From: Rhodospirillales bacterium
GTDB lineage: Bacteria > Pseudomonadota > Alphaproteobacteria > Rhodospirillales > Shumkoniaceae
NCBI GenBank assembly: GCA_014859895.1
Contig: JACZKS010000106.1
Span: 1 to 64,000 of the forward strand
Length of the DNA stretch: 64,000 bases
Direction of reading: 5' to 3'
Positions 31,683 to 40,191 of the stretch are shown here, one piece after another; position 1 is the first letter of the stretch; each line of letters starts with the position of its first letter. The position numbers and the translations under genes are program-made. The notes under the pieces were generated by a model. It was not told the DNA's origin. It saw only the letters and a list, made by a program, of their open reading frames with translations, and ran no database searches.

Positions 31683-31871
31683 TCAAGCCGACCGACCCTG
31701 GCCGTTACGCTTCAGCAGATTCTCGACGATGTCGATCCCCACCGGGCTGCCCAGGAGATCGATGGGTCGCAATCCGTGCACGCTGGCTTGGGGGTCACCA
31801 TCCAATTCTCGGCTCTCTCCTGCGAACTGAGGGTTGTCGTCGCCGTCACCAGGATAAAGGCAAAGGTCCAT
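31683..31871 (-). pseudogene. Possible fragment of an Xre/MbcA/ParS-type antitoxin
   Basis: A 62-codon frame contains GLRPIDLLGSPVGIDIVENL, which resembles the C-terminal toxin-binding segment of MbcA/ParS antitoxins (…GRxPxDLLxTPEGxxxVExLLxRI). The upstream HTH part is missing and no toxin gene is adjacent. The remaining DNA between 31595 and 31989 shows no other gene. The resemblance is by eye only. Confidence 0.25.
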
Positions 31872-31989
31872 GGCCGTTTCGCTCTGCTCCCTACGGACGC
31901 GCAGCGCGGATCAATGTTGCTATCCACGGTTGACTGTTTCCACCGAGGGTGAGAGGCTCGGTGCCAAACTTCTCTTGGGGGGAATTGCT

Positions 31990-32652
31990 ATGACAGCAGC
32001 GTTTCGAGCGATGCTTGTCGTCGGCATAGCCGCGTTTCTGGGAGGCTGTGCCGTCGGCAGAAGCGTTGTCCCTCTGGATCAGAGCCGCGTGTTTGAGAAC
32101 CCCATTTCGGGAACACCAGTCAAGATAACCTCAATCGAGGATGCGCGCATTTTTGAGTTGGCGCCGAAAGACCCTTCCACGCCGTCTTTGCAGGATGGTG
32201 AAATCGGCAACAGCGCAATCACTGCGAGGGCTTTTGCGCGTAAACGAGGCGGGTTTGGCAAGGCCTTCGGGGACATCCTGTTGCCGGAAGGACAGACCGT
32301 CGCTGGCGTTATGGAGGACTCGATTGGGAATGGCTTTCGCAAGGCCGGCTATCGGGTGCTTCAACCGGGCGATCAAGGCTATGAGCAGGCCATCGCGGTC
32401 GATGCGTGGGTAAGACAGTATTGGACGTGGGTTAATTTCGGTTTCTGGGCCCTCACCGTTCATTGTCGGGTCGAAGTCGATCTCAAAGGGAATTTGCCGG
32501 CTCTCGGCGGCGGGCTTACCATCCCTGCGGAAGTTTCCGAGGACATGCAGGCGGTATTCGAGGAGGATTGGCAGCGAATCGCCGCCAAGGGACGGGATCG
32601 GGTTTCTGAAAATGTGGCGCAAACGCTTGCGGATAAACCGAAGCCCCGTTAG
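31990..32652 (+). CDS. Hypothetical lipoprotein
   Basis: This is a 220-residue lipoprotein (lipobox FLGGC, Cys near 20). Segments include VVPLDQSRVFENPISGTPVK and SITARAFARKRGGFGKAFGD, then a Trp/Tyr-rich region (DAWVRQYWTWVNFGFWALTV). The layout resembles YajG-like or flagellar-type lipoproteins, in which a basic-aromatic central region faces the periplasm. The ATG preceded by GGGGG was used; an upstream frame extension lacks such support. It ends 14 bases from the converging aryl-polyene operon and is probably separate from it. Confidence 0.62.
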   Translation: MTAAFRAMLVVGIAAFLGGCAVGRSVVPLDQSRVFENPISGTPVKITSIEDARIFELAPKDPSTPSLQDGEIGNSAITARAFARKRGGFGKAFGDILLPEGQTVAGVMEDSIGNGFRKAGYRVLQPGDQGYEQAIAVDAWVRQYWTWVNFGFWALTVHCRVEVDLKGNLPALGGGLTIPAEVSEDMQAVFEEDWQRIAAKGRDRVSENVAQTLADKPKPR

Positions 32653-32666
32653 GCGGCGTTTTATCC

Positions 32667-33890
32667 TTACGCCCGTCCGAAGATCAGCGACGTATTGATC
32701 CCGCCGAACGCGAAGTTGTTGGACATGAGATGGGCGATCTCGATCTTGCGGCCGTGGCCTCGGAGATAGTCGAGGTTCGCGCACCGCGGATCCACGGCGT
32801 CCAGGTTGGCGGTGTGGCAGAACCAGCCCTCGCGCATCATTTCGATGCCAAGCCAGGCCTCCAGCGCGCCGCACGCGCCCAGCGAATGGCCGAAATAGCT
32901 CTTGAGGGAGTGGATGGGAATCCGCTCGCCGAAAACACGCTGCGTTGCCTGGCTTTCGGCGATGTCGCCCCATTCAGTGGCGGTGCCGTGGGCGTTGACG
33001 AAACCGACTTCCCCTGGCGGCAGGCCGGCGTCCTCAAGCGCCAGGCGCAGGGCGACCTCCATGGTCTCGGCCTGCGGTTGGGTGACATGGGCGCCGTCCG
33101 AGTTGGTGCCGAAGCCGACGACCTCGGCGTGGATGGTGGCGCCCCGCGCCACCGCGCGTTCCCGCTCCTCGAGGATCAGTGTCGTTGCGCCTTCGCCGAT
33201 GACCAGGCCGTCGCGGTCCTTGTCGAAGGGACGGGGCGTCCGTTCGGGGGCGTCGTTCGTTGTCGACGTGGCGTAGAGGGTGTCGAAGACGGCGGATTCC
33301 GTGATGTCGAGTTCCTCGGCGCCGCCCGCGATCATGACGTCGGCCTTGCCGTAGCGGATGGACTCGGCGGCATAGCCGATGGCCTGGCTGCCCGAGGTGC
33401 AGGCGCTGGACGTGGTGATGATGCGCCCGGTGACGCCGAAGAACAGGCTGATGTTCACCGCCGCGGTGTGGCTCATCATCTGGATGTAGCTGGTGGCGTT
33501 GAGGGTCTTCGAGGCACCGTGCATCATCAACTCGGCGAAGGCCAGCACCGGGGCCGGGCTGCCGAACGAAGACCCGAAGGCGATGCCGGTACGTCCCGAC
33601 TTCAGAATGGGATCGTCGAGAAGGCCGGCACCGGCCAGGGCCTTCTCGGTGGCGAACACGGCCATGCGCGCCACCGGGCCCATGGTTCGCGTCTTCTTCC
33701 GGGGATAGCGCTCGTCGAAGGAGAAGTCCGCCACCGGCGCGGCGAGGCGGGTGTGGATGCCGGTGAAGCGTTCCCATTCGGCCATGTGGCGCACGCCGGT
33801 CCGCCCCTCGGCCAGGGCCGCCCGGATGGTCGGCCAGTCGTTGCCGAGCGCCGTGACGCCCTGCATGCCGGTGACGACGACGCGCCGCAT
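32667..33890 (-). CDS. apeR: Beta-ketoacyl-ACP synthase, aryl polyene type (ApeR-like)
   Basis: The 407-residue ketosynthase starts MRRVVVTGMQGVTALGN, with the catalytic Cys in SSACTSG and the two His in NAHGTATEWGD and YFGHSLGA. It should condense malonyl-ACP units in polyene chain building or priming. It is the last gene of the operon. Its ATG overlaps the stop of the reductase gene (TGATG). By order and family it corresponds to ApeR of the E. coli aryl polyene system, where this enzyme is one of two active ketosynthases. Confidence 0.88.
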   Translation of the reverse strand: MRRVVVTGMQGVTALGNDWPTIRAALAEGRTGVRHMAEWERFTGIHTRLAAPVADFSFDERYPRKKTRTMGPVARMAVFATEKALAGAGLLDDPILKSGRTGIAFGSSFGSPAPVLAFAELMMHGASKTLNATSYIQMMSHTAAVNISLFFGVTGRIITTSSACTSGSQAIGYAAESIRYGKADVMIAGGAEELDITESAVFDTLYATSTTNDAPERTPRPFDKDRDGLVIGEGATTLILEERERAVARGATIHAEVVGFGTNSDGAHVTQPQAETMEVALRLALEDAGLPPGEVGFVNAHGTATEWGDIAESQATQRVFGERIPIHSLKSYFGHSLGACGALEAWLGIEMMREGWFCHTANLDAVDPRCANLDYLRGHGRKIEIAHLMSNNFAFGGINTSLIFGRA

Positions 33891-34615
33891 CACACCATGC
33901 CCCCGTTGACCGAAACGACCTGACGGGTCACATAACCGGCGTCGTCGGACACCAGAAAGGCGACGACGGCCGCGACATCCTCGGGCGTGCCCAGGCGGCG
34001 CATCGGGATCAGCCGCATCATCTCGTCGCGCGGCATGTCCGCCACCATCTGGGTGTCGATGATCCCCGGCGCCACGCAGTTGACGGTGATGTTCCGCTTC
34101 GCCAGTTCGATGGCCAAGGCCTTGGCGGCGCCGATGATTCCGGCCTTGGCGGCGCTATAGTTGACCTGGCCCCGGTTGCCGACCAGGCCGGAGACAGAGG
34201 AGAGGGCGACGATCCGCCCGCCCTTGCGGGCCGAAACCATCGGCATCACGGACGGGCGAAGCACGTTGTAGAAGCCGTCGAGATTGGTCCCGAGCACGCT
34301 ATCCCACTCGTCGTCCTCCATGGCAGGAAAGGCGTTGTCGCGGGCCACCCCGGCGCACAGCACGATGCCCCAGTAGGCGCCGTGCGCCTCGATGTCGGTT
34401 TCGAGCGCCGCGCGGCAGGCGGCACGGTCGGCGATGTCGAAGGTGAGGATGCGCCCATCCGATCCCGCCTTGCGGACCTCGGCCAGGGTCTCCCCGGCAC
34501 CCTCGGCATCGGATCGGCAGTGGACGACGACGGCGGAGGCCTGGCGGGCGAGGCGGATGGCGACCGCCCGTCCGATGCCCTTGCTGGCGCCGGTGACCAG
34601 CACGGTTTTGGTCAT
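33890..34615 (-). CDS. apeQ: 3-ketoacyl-ACP reductase, aryl polyene type (ApeQ-like)
   Basis: This 241-residue short-chain dehydrogenase of the FabG type has the NADPH site TGASKGIGRA, and the catalytic Ser, Tyr and Lys in LSSVSG and YSAAKAG. GVARDNAF and PGIIDTQM are also typical FabG blocks. It reduces the beta-keto group after each condensation. It overlaps the dehydratase gene upstream by four bases (ATGA) and the ketosynthase downstream by one. This matches ApeQ in the aryl polyene pathway. Confidence 0.88.
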   Translation of the reverse strand: MTKTVLVTGASKGIGRAVAIRLARQASAVVVHCRSDAEGAGETLAEVRKAGSDGRILTFDIADRAACRAALETDIEAHGAYWGIVLCAGVARDNAFPAMEDDEWDSVLGTNLDGFYNVLRPSVMPMVSARKGGRIVALSSVSGLVGNRGQVNYSAAKAGIIGAAKALAIELAKRNITVNCVAPGIIDTQMVADMPRDEMMRLIPMRRLGTPEDVAAVVAFLVSDDAGYVTRQVVSVNGGMV

Positions 34616-35064
34616 TCTTTCCCTCCGAAGGTGCCCAGGTCCTTGGGCTGGTAAACGTTCAAACGGGCTTCCGCCACCACGGCGCCGGTGCGCCTGATTT
34701 CGCAGTCGAAGCAGGCCATCTCGTCATCGCGCAGGGCGACGCGGGCCGAGATTTCCAACCGCTCGCCGACACGGAAAAGGGGTACGTGCGCCTCAAACCG
34801 TCGCGTGCCCAAAAGGAACCCGACGCGGACGGCTTCCCCCGCCGCCAGCGCTTCCGCGCCGGCGAAGGCGCCGCAGGCCTGGGCCATGAGCTCGATCCCC
34901 ACATGCGCGGGAACGCCGTCGCCGGCGAGGAACGGGTGGCCGGTACCGATCGTGGCCACGGCCAGGATGCTGTCGGTGTCGTACCCGATCACCTCGTCCA
35001 GCAGCACCATCGGCGGGGCGTGGGGCAGCAGGTGTTCGACGGGCCAGGGACAAGGGATCACCAT
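34612..35064 (-). CDS. apeP: Hotdog dehydratase, aryl polyene type (ApeP-like)
   Basis: This 150-residue single hotdog protein of the FabZ/FabA-like group (WPVEHLLPHAPPMVLLDEVI, then ELMAQACGAFAGAEALAAG) should dehydrate the beta-hydroxyacyl-ACP intermediate. In E. coli aryl polyene synthesis ApeP pairs with a second hotdog protein, ApeI, in one dehydratase; a second hotdog gene is indeed present at 41858–42211. The start overlaps the preceding ketosynthase stop. Confidence 0.83.
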   Translation of the reverse strand: MVIPCPWPVEHLLPHAPPMVLLDEVIGYDTDSILAVATIGTGHPFLAGDGVPAHVGIELMAQACGAFAGAEALAAGEAVRVGFLLGTRRFEAHVPLFRVGERLEISARVALRDDEMACFDCEIRRTGAVVAEARLNVYQPKDLGTFGGKE

Positions 35065-36254
35065 CCCCTCCCCAGCACCAGGCAGCAGTTGGAGCCGCCG
35101 AAGCCGAACGAATTGCTGAGGGCGGCGGCCCTGCGCGCGTCCGGCAGGCGGTCGTCCGTTGTCGCCAGCCGGATCGGCGCCAGCGCCGCGTCCGCCACGC
35201 CGTCCCACAGGTGGGGCGGCAACCGCCGGTCGGGATTGAAGCGGGGGTGGAGCGTGAGCCACAGGAAGGCGGCCTCGATCGCCCCCGCCGCCCCGAGTGC
35301 GTGGCCGGTCATGGCCTTGGTCGAACTGCACGGCGTCGTTTCGCCGAACAGCGCGGAAACGGCCTTGGATTCCATGATGTCGTTGAGCGGCGTCGCGGTG
35401 CCGTGCAGGTTGATGTAGCGGATGTCGTCGCGCTCGAGGCCGGCGTCGGCAAGGGCCATTCGCATGGCGTCCAAGGCGCCTTTTCCTTCCGGGTCCGGAG
35501 CGCTGATGTGATGGGCGTCGGAGGTTTCGCCGATGCCCAGCAAGGCGATCTCCGATGGTTCCCGGGTCATCAGGAAAACCGCTCCGCCTTCGCCGATGGT
35601 GATGCCGTCGCGGTTGGCGCTGAAGGGATTGCAGCGCCCGGCCGAGACCGATTCCAGGGCCGAGAAGCCGGCCAGGGTGAGGCGGCACAGGGTATCCACC
35701 CCGCCGACCACCGCGGCGTCGCAAAGCCCGGCGGCGATCAGTCGCCTCGCCGAGGCGAACGTCTTGGCTCCCGACGAACATGCCGTCGCCACCACGTAGG
35801 CGGGGCCCTCCGTCGCCAGCCAGCGGGCGGCAAAGGAGGCGGCGCTGCCGACCTCCTGCTGGCGATAGTCGAAACCGGCCGGCCACCGGCCGGTTTCCAG
35901 ATGCGCCGCCAGCGCGGCCTCGCCTTCGGCCATCCCCGAGGTGCTGGTGCCAAGCACGACGGCGATGCGATCGGGGCCGTAACGGCGCGCCGCCGCTTCG
36001 ATGTCGGCGCGGATTTCCGAAAGAAGCGCTGCCAGGAGACGATTGTTGCGGCTGTCGAACTGGGAAAACGCAGACGGAAGAGCTGGCAGCGGGCGCTCGA
36101 TAGCCCCGACGATGGACGCGCGCCCCTGCGGAACCTCCTTGCCGGGCCGCAGCGTTTCCCGGCTCCCCGAAAACAGGAGGGGGGCAACCTCCTCCTTTCC
36201 GAGACCGAGGGAAGCGCCAATCCCCACCGCGTTGAGGTAAAGTGGCGGGCTCAT
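35058..36254 (-). CDS. apeO: Beta-ketoacyl-ACP synthase, chain-elongating (ApeO-like)
   Basis: The 398-residue ketosynthase has the active-site Cys in VATACSSG, His in NLHGTATPLND and TGHALGAAG, and a C-terminal NSFGFGGSN block. In the aryl polyene system ApeO forms a heterodimer with a catalytically inactive chain-length factor, ApeC; a matching gene lies at 45392–46057. The start overlaps the stop of the upstream lipoprotein gene (ATGA). Together with the ApeR-like enzyme it gives the cluster two active ketosynthases. Confidence 0.87.
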   Translation of the reverse strand: MSPPLYLNAVGIGASLGLGKEEVAPLLFSGSRETLRPGKEVPQGRASIVGAIERPLPALPSAFSQFDSRNNRLLAALLSEIRADIEAAARRYGPDRIAVVLGTSTSGMAEGEAALAAHLETGRWPAGFDYRQQEVGSAASFAARWLATEGPAYVVATACSSGAKTFASARRLIAAGLCDAAVVGGVDTLCRLTLAGFSALESVSAGRCNPFSANRDGITIGEGGAVFLMTREPSEIALLGIGETSDAHHISAPDPEGKGALDAMRMALADAGLERDDIRYINLHGTATPLNDIMESKAVSALFGETTPCSSTKAMTGHALGAAGAIEAAFLWLTLHPRFNPDRRLPPHLWDGVADAALAPIRLATTDDRLPDARRAAALSNSFGFGGSNCCLVLGRGW

Positions 36255-36841
36255 CGCGGCACCATCTGGGACTGAACCTTGATGTCATACCGTCGGGCAT
36301 GGTTCACGAGCGTTGCCACGCCGGCCCACGGATCGGCGTCGTGGGTGATCGAGATGACTTCGGTCGTCCCTTGACGAATGGAGCGCGACGTGGGCGTCAC
36401 CCGGATGTCGGCGCCACGCAGGCCGCGGCGAATGCCCTCCTCGGGCCAGAACAAAAGCATGATGTCGGCCAGGACGTTTTCCGGGGGCAGGACTTCCGGC
36501 AGCCAGGGCGCCCGCTCGACCTCAAGACGGGCGCCATCCCACGCGATGGTCATCGCGCGCCGGCCGAGGCCGTCGGTGCAGACCAGGAAAAGCCGATCGG
36601 GGGCGACGCTGAGGCGGCCTTCGAAAACGGACGAGGTGCCCTCGTATCGCGCGGTGACGAGTTGCGCCGCCTCCACCCGGTGTTTCAGCGCGGACGGGGG
36701 CGGTAGTTCAAGTTCCACGCCAGGGGCCACGAGGACGCTTTCCGGCGAACGAGGAACGGAAGAAGCGCAGCCCGCAAGGGTGATGGCGAGGATGATAGTC
36801 ATAACGACGCGCAAGACGGGAGCTTCGACCTCATGTTGCAT
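36251..36841 (-). CDS. DUF3261 lipoprotein of the aryl polyene cluster
   Basis: This is a lipoprotein of about 196 residues (lipobox TLAGCASS). Its domain matches DUF3261, with LVTARYEGTSSVFEGRLSVA near the start and a C-terminal ISITHDADPWAGVATLVNHA segment. Members sit in aryl polyene clusters beside the LolA-like and MMPL genes and are thought to move the lipid product to the outer membrane. The first usable ATG was taken, since the one closer to the lipobox lacks a basic n-region. It follows the exporter gene after 37 bases. Confidence 0.72.
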   Translation of the reverse strand: MQHEVEAPVLRVVMTIILAITLAGCASSVPRSPESVLVAPGVELELPPPSALKHRVEAAQLVTARYEGTSSVFEGRLSVAPDRLFLVCTDGLGRRAMTIAWDGARLEVERAPWLPEVLPPENVLADIMLLFWPEEGIRRGLRGADIRVTPTSRSIRQGTTEVISITHDADPWAGVATLVNHARRYDIKVQSQMVPR

Positions 36842-36878
36842 CTGTACTCTATACAACTCTCGGGGCCTTCTCCATCTC

Positions 36879-39185
36879 CTATCGCGGCGGTTTCGACGCC
36901 GCGCCAGGAGCCACCAGGAAGGCGATAGCGATGCCCGTCAGCATGGTGATGCCGAAGGTCTGGACGGCGGCGGTGTGGCTGAAGGCCAGCAATCCGAACG
37001 ACAGCATCGTGGTCAGGGTGGCCAGCGTCACCGCCGTCAACGTAGCGGCTTCGCCAGCGCCATCCTCGGCGCAGAAAATCGCGTAGTCGACGCCGATGGC
37101 CAGCACGAGAACCAGCGCCATGGCGGCGAAGAACGTGAACGGCAGGCCGCACAGGGCGAGCAGGGAAGGGGCCAGGACCACGGCGGCCGACGGCGGCGCC
37201 ATGATGCGCAGGCCGCCCCGCCATCCGTGCCGGACCGCCAGAAGCGGCACCATCAGGAGGATGGAGCCGCCAAGCAGCCACACCGCTTGGCGGCGGTAGT
37301 TGCCGAGAAGGGCCGTGACGTCCGCCGCCGGATCGATGAAGCGCACGCCGGCCAAGCCATCGCCTGCCCGCCGCGCCGCCGCGGGGTCCGTCAGCCCCTG
37401 GAGCGCGACGACGTGGAGGACGCTATCCTTCGCGTCGTCGAGGACAAGCGCGTCGAGGAACGCCGCGAGACCGGTGGCGCGCACCCGGCGCAGGTCCAGG
37501 AAATCGTCCGCGCGCCGTTCGTCCGCGCCGGGCGTCATGCCGAGGCGATCCTGCAAGCCAGCCAACTGCGATTTCTCCAATCGCTCTTCAATCAGGCGGC
37601 GATTCTCTCTCTGCCGGGCGATCGACGGCACGAAGTCGGCCGGGGACCGCCACCCGGCGAGGGCGCCCGTCTTGACGAGGGGCGCCAGTCTGGCGGCGAG
37701 ACTTTCCTCGCTGGCAAGGGCTTCCTCTTCATCTTTCGCCTCGACCAGGAAGAACTGGCCCGCCGTATCGATGCCGGCGAGGCGCTGTATTTCGCTTTGC
37801 TCGGTGACCAAGTGGGGAGGCAGCATTTGCTGCCGCCGGATATCATCCTCGGTCCTCATCGTCGAGAACCCGGCCACGCCGACGGCGAGGGCGACGATGG
37901 CCGCTGTGATGCGCACCCGCCGCAGCCCGTCCTCCGTCCACAGCCGATGCGTCAGCGCCGCCATGCGCCGCCATGCCGCCGGCAGCGGACGCGGGCGTAC
38001 GCGGTCGAGCAGTGGAAACCACAGGATGACCGTCAGCAGCGAGGCCGTCACGCCAATGACGGAAAAGACCGCGACCTGCCGCAAGCCGGGATAGGGCGCG
38101 ATGGCGAGCGCGCAATAGCCGATGGCCGTGGTCCCGGCCCCGAGGAGCATGCCCGGCAGGACGCGGCGCAGCCGTTCCGCCGGTCCGGCGCGGGGCGTGA
38201 AGATCTGCGCGAAATAGTGGACGCTGTAGTCGACGGTGACGCCGATCAGGCCGGCGCCGAACAGAAGGACCGCGACGTGCGGGGTTCCGAACGCGACCAC
38301 CGACGCCGACAGCGCGGCAACGAGGCCAGCCAGGATCGACAGCACGCCCAGGGCCAAGGGCGTGACCGAGTGGAAGGCCAACAGCATCAGGGCGATAGCG
38401 CCGACCACGGCGCAGGCGGTAATTATCGAGGCCTCGGCGAGGGCTTCGCTGGCGCCGGCGCGAGCGTAGAAGATCGTGCCCAGGCGGAGAACGGAAAGCT
38501 CCTCCCCGGGGTCGTCGGCGGCGGCCATCGCCGCATCCCAGGCCTGCTGAAAACGGCTCTGGAATCCCAGTGCGAAGGGGTCGCCGGCAAGTTCGCCGGA
38601 AACGACGATCCATATCCGGCCTTCGTCTTGGATGGTCAACAGCCCATCGTCGGGGAAGGCCTGGCCGCCGAGATGGGGAAGGCCTTTCAGGAATTCCGGG
38701 AACAACAGGAACGGGTCGTTCCTGAGCAGCCGGGAGCCGGCGAAGCTGGCGAATCCGTAAATCTGCGACAGCGCGCGATTGACGATATCCTGCCCGCGGT
38801 CTTCAAGAAGCCGCCGGCGGTCGGTTTCCGAGAGCAGGCCCGACCGGTACGGGAAGTACGCCGCGCCCAGGCGGGCGGCGGCCGTGGAATCCGGAACGGC
38901 GTCCGCGGGCGACAGAACGCCGGAACGGGCTAGACTCGCGGCCATCTCCGTAGCGGCGCGACGGGCGAGACCGCGATCGCGGTGTCCCACCAGGACCACG
39001 ATCCGGCGGGCGACCAGTTCGGTCATCGCCTGTTTGGCGCGGGCGACAGCCGGATCGTGATCCGTGACCGGCAGAAGCGCCATGAGGTCGGTTCGGAACG
39101 GCGCGCCGTCGGCGAAGCGCCAGCCAAGATAGCCGGTGGCGGCGACGATCACCCCAAGCCAGAGGATGGCCAGCTGGCGCCTCAT
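36879..39185 (-). CDS. MMPL/RND-type exporter of the aryl polyene cluster
   Basis: This 768-residue inner-membrane protein has two halves, each with one membrane helix, a large periplasmic loop and then five to six clustered helices (about 250–420 and 615–765). VTVDYSVHYF and IGVDYAIFCA are the paired D-Y motifs of the proton-driven RND/MMPL core. It should move the aryl-polyene lipid out of the inner membrane. The first ATG (MRRQLAILWLG) overlaps the LolA-like gene by four bases. Confidence 0.85.
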   Translation of the reverse strand: MRRQLAILWLGVIVAATGYLGWRFADGAPFRTDLMALLPVTDHDPAVARAKQAMTELVARRIVVLVGHRDRGLARRAATEMAASLARSGVLSPADAVPDSTAAARLGAAYFPYRSGLLSETDRRRLLEDRGQDIVNRALSQIYGFASFAGSRLLRNDPFLLFPEFLKGLPHLGGQAFPDDGLLTIQDEGRIWIVVSGELAGDPFALGFQSRFQQAWDAAMAAADDPGEELSVLRLGTIFYARAGASEALAEASIITACAVVGAIALMLLAFHSVTPLALGVLSILAGLVAALSASVVAFGTPHVAVLLFGAGLIGVTVDYSVHYFAQIFTPRAGPAERLRRVLPGMLLGAGTTAIGYCALAIAPYPGLRQVAVFSVIGVTASLLTVILWFPLLDRVRPRPLPAAWRRMAALTHRLWTEDGLRRVRITAAIVALAVGVAGFSTMRTEDDIRRQQMLPPHLVTEQSEIQRLAGIDTAGQFFLVEAKDEEEALASEESLAARLAPLVKTGALAGWRSPADFVPSIARQRENRRLIEERLEKSQLAGLQDRLGMTPGADERRADDFLDLRRVRATGLAAFLDALVLDDAKDSVLHVVALQGLTDPAAARRAGDGLAGVRFIDPAADVTALLGNYRRQAVWLLGGSILLMVPLLAVRHGWRGGLRIMAPPSAAVVLAPSLLALCGLPFTFFAAMALVLVLAIGVDYAIFCAEDGAGEAATLTAVTLATLTTMLSFGLLAFSHTAAVQTFGITMLTGIAIAFLVAPGAASKPPR

Positions 39186-39784
39186 CGAGCCGCCGACCGC
39201 AACAGGGCGGCTTCGTCCGGTTCGAGCGGCCCCGCCGACAGGCGCTGATCGGAGAACCGGATACGGTCGAAGTCGCCCTCCTGCCTGTGGATTTCCACCG
39301 TTTCGACGAACTGGCCGACCTCGATGTCCAGGCGTTGGAAGGGCATGGCTGTCGTCCCGCCATTCGGAAGGGGAACCAGAGCCAGCCGGTTTCCATCGCG
39401 TGTCACCGCGAAGGCGATTTCCATAGCGCCCAGGTTGCCGCTCAGCGCGGCGTCGAGCATCTGGTAGAGGCGGGACATCATTGGTGCGTGGGAAACCGGC
39501 AGGCGCAGGGATTCCGTCCCCGCCGCCCGTTGCAGAAGACCGGCCGGCGTGACCACCGTCGTCACGGCGAAGGGCGATTGCACGGTCCAGATCAGGCCTT
39601 CGCCGGGGGCCAGGACGAACCGCCCCTCAGAGATCAGCGGCTTGGAAAAGCCTTGCAGGTGGCGTTCCTGGACGAACCGCCCGCGCACAATGTCGCCTGG
39701 CTGAATGGTGGTGGGGTCCGCGTTTGCCGCGCCTATCAAAAGAAACAGCGCGACCAGCCCGGCAAGTGGGCGGTGGAACGTCAT
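39182..39784 (-). CDS. LolA-like periplasmic carrier protein
   Basis: This 200-residue protein has a signal peptide (LAGLVALFLLIGAANA) and a LolA-type half-barrel (GDIVRGRFVQERHLQGFSKP, GLIWTVQSPFAVTTVVT). LolA-like proteins carry hydrophobic lipids across the periplasm. In this operon it probably ferries the polyene lipid from the MMPL exporter to the outer membrane. Its start overlaps the thioesterase stop (ATGA). Confidence 0.8.
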   Translation of the reverse strand: MTFHRPLAGLVALFLLIGAANADPTTIQPGDIVRGRFVQERHLQGFSKPLISEGRFVLAPGEGLIWTVQSPFAVTTVVTPAGLLQRAAGTESLRLPVSHAPMMSRLYQMLDAALSGNLGAMEIAFAVTRDGNRLALVPLPNGGTTAMPFQRLDIEVGQFVETVEIHRQEGDFDRIRFSDQRLSAGPLEPDEAALLRSAAR

Positions 39785-40191
39785 GGAAGAAGTCTCCGCA
39801 CCTTCTCGCGAAGCACGGCCGGCGATTCGAACAGCATTTCCGAGGTTGCCCCGTCCACCGCCACCTGCGTCGTCGTGGCCTTGGTCAGAACGGCGCCCGA
39901 CGCGGCATCGGTGATCCGGTATGTGATACGCAGGCGGTTCTCGTATTCGGCGAGGCGAGCCTCGACGCTGATTTCCTGTCCGAACTGGATGGCCCGCACG
40001 TACTTGACGTGGAGTTCGACGACGGGCCACAGGTAGCCGGACTCTTTCATTTCGACGTAGTTATATCCGATGGCGTCGAGCAGCGCGCAGCGGGCCTGTT
40101 CCAGGAAGCGCACATAGCTTCCGTGCCAGACCACCTGCATGGGATCGAGGTCGTAGAACTGCACCTTGATGGCAACGGCGGCCGCGATCAT
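39781..40191 (-). CDS. apeK: Acyl-CoA/ACP thioesterase, hotdog (ApeK-like)
   Basis: This 136-residue YbgC/4-HBT-type thioesterase has the catalytic Asp in FYDLDPMQVVWHGSYVRFLE, in the family position. It may release stalled or finished polyene from ACP. In E. coli the ApeK thioesterase affects yield rather than being the central release step. The ATG overlaps the stop of the glycosyltransferase-acyltransferase upstream (ATGA). Confidence 0.82.
   Translation of the reverse strand: MIAAAVAIKVQFYDLDPMQVVWHGSYVRFLEQARCALLDAIGYNYVEMKESGYLWPVVELHVKYVRAIQFGQEISVEARLAEYENRLRITYRITDAASGAVLTKATTTQVAVDGATSEMLFESPAVLREKVRRLLP

Noticed and set aside
36378..38933. 851-codon open frame on the plus strand
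   Set aside because: It is antisense to the MMPL exporter and its composition (Arg/Gly/Gln/His-rich) is that of a shadow frame.
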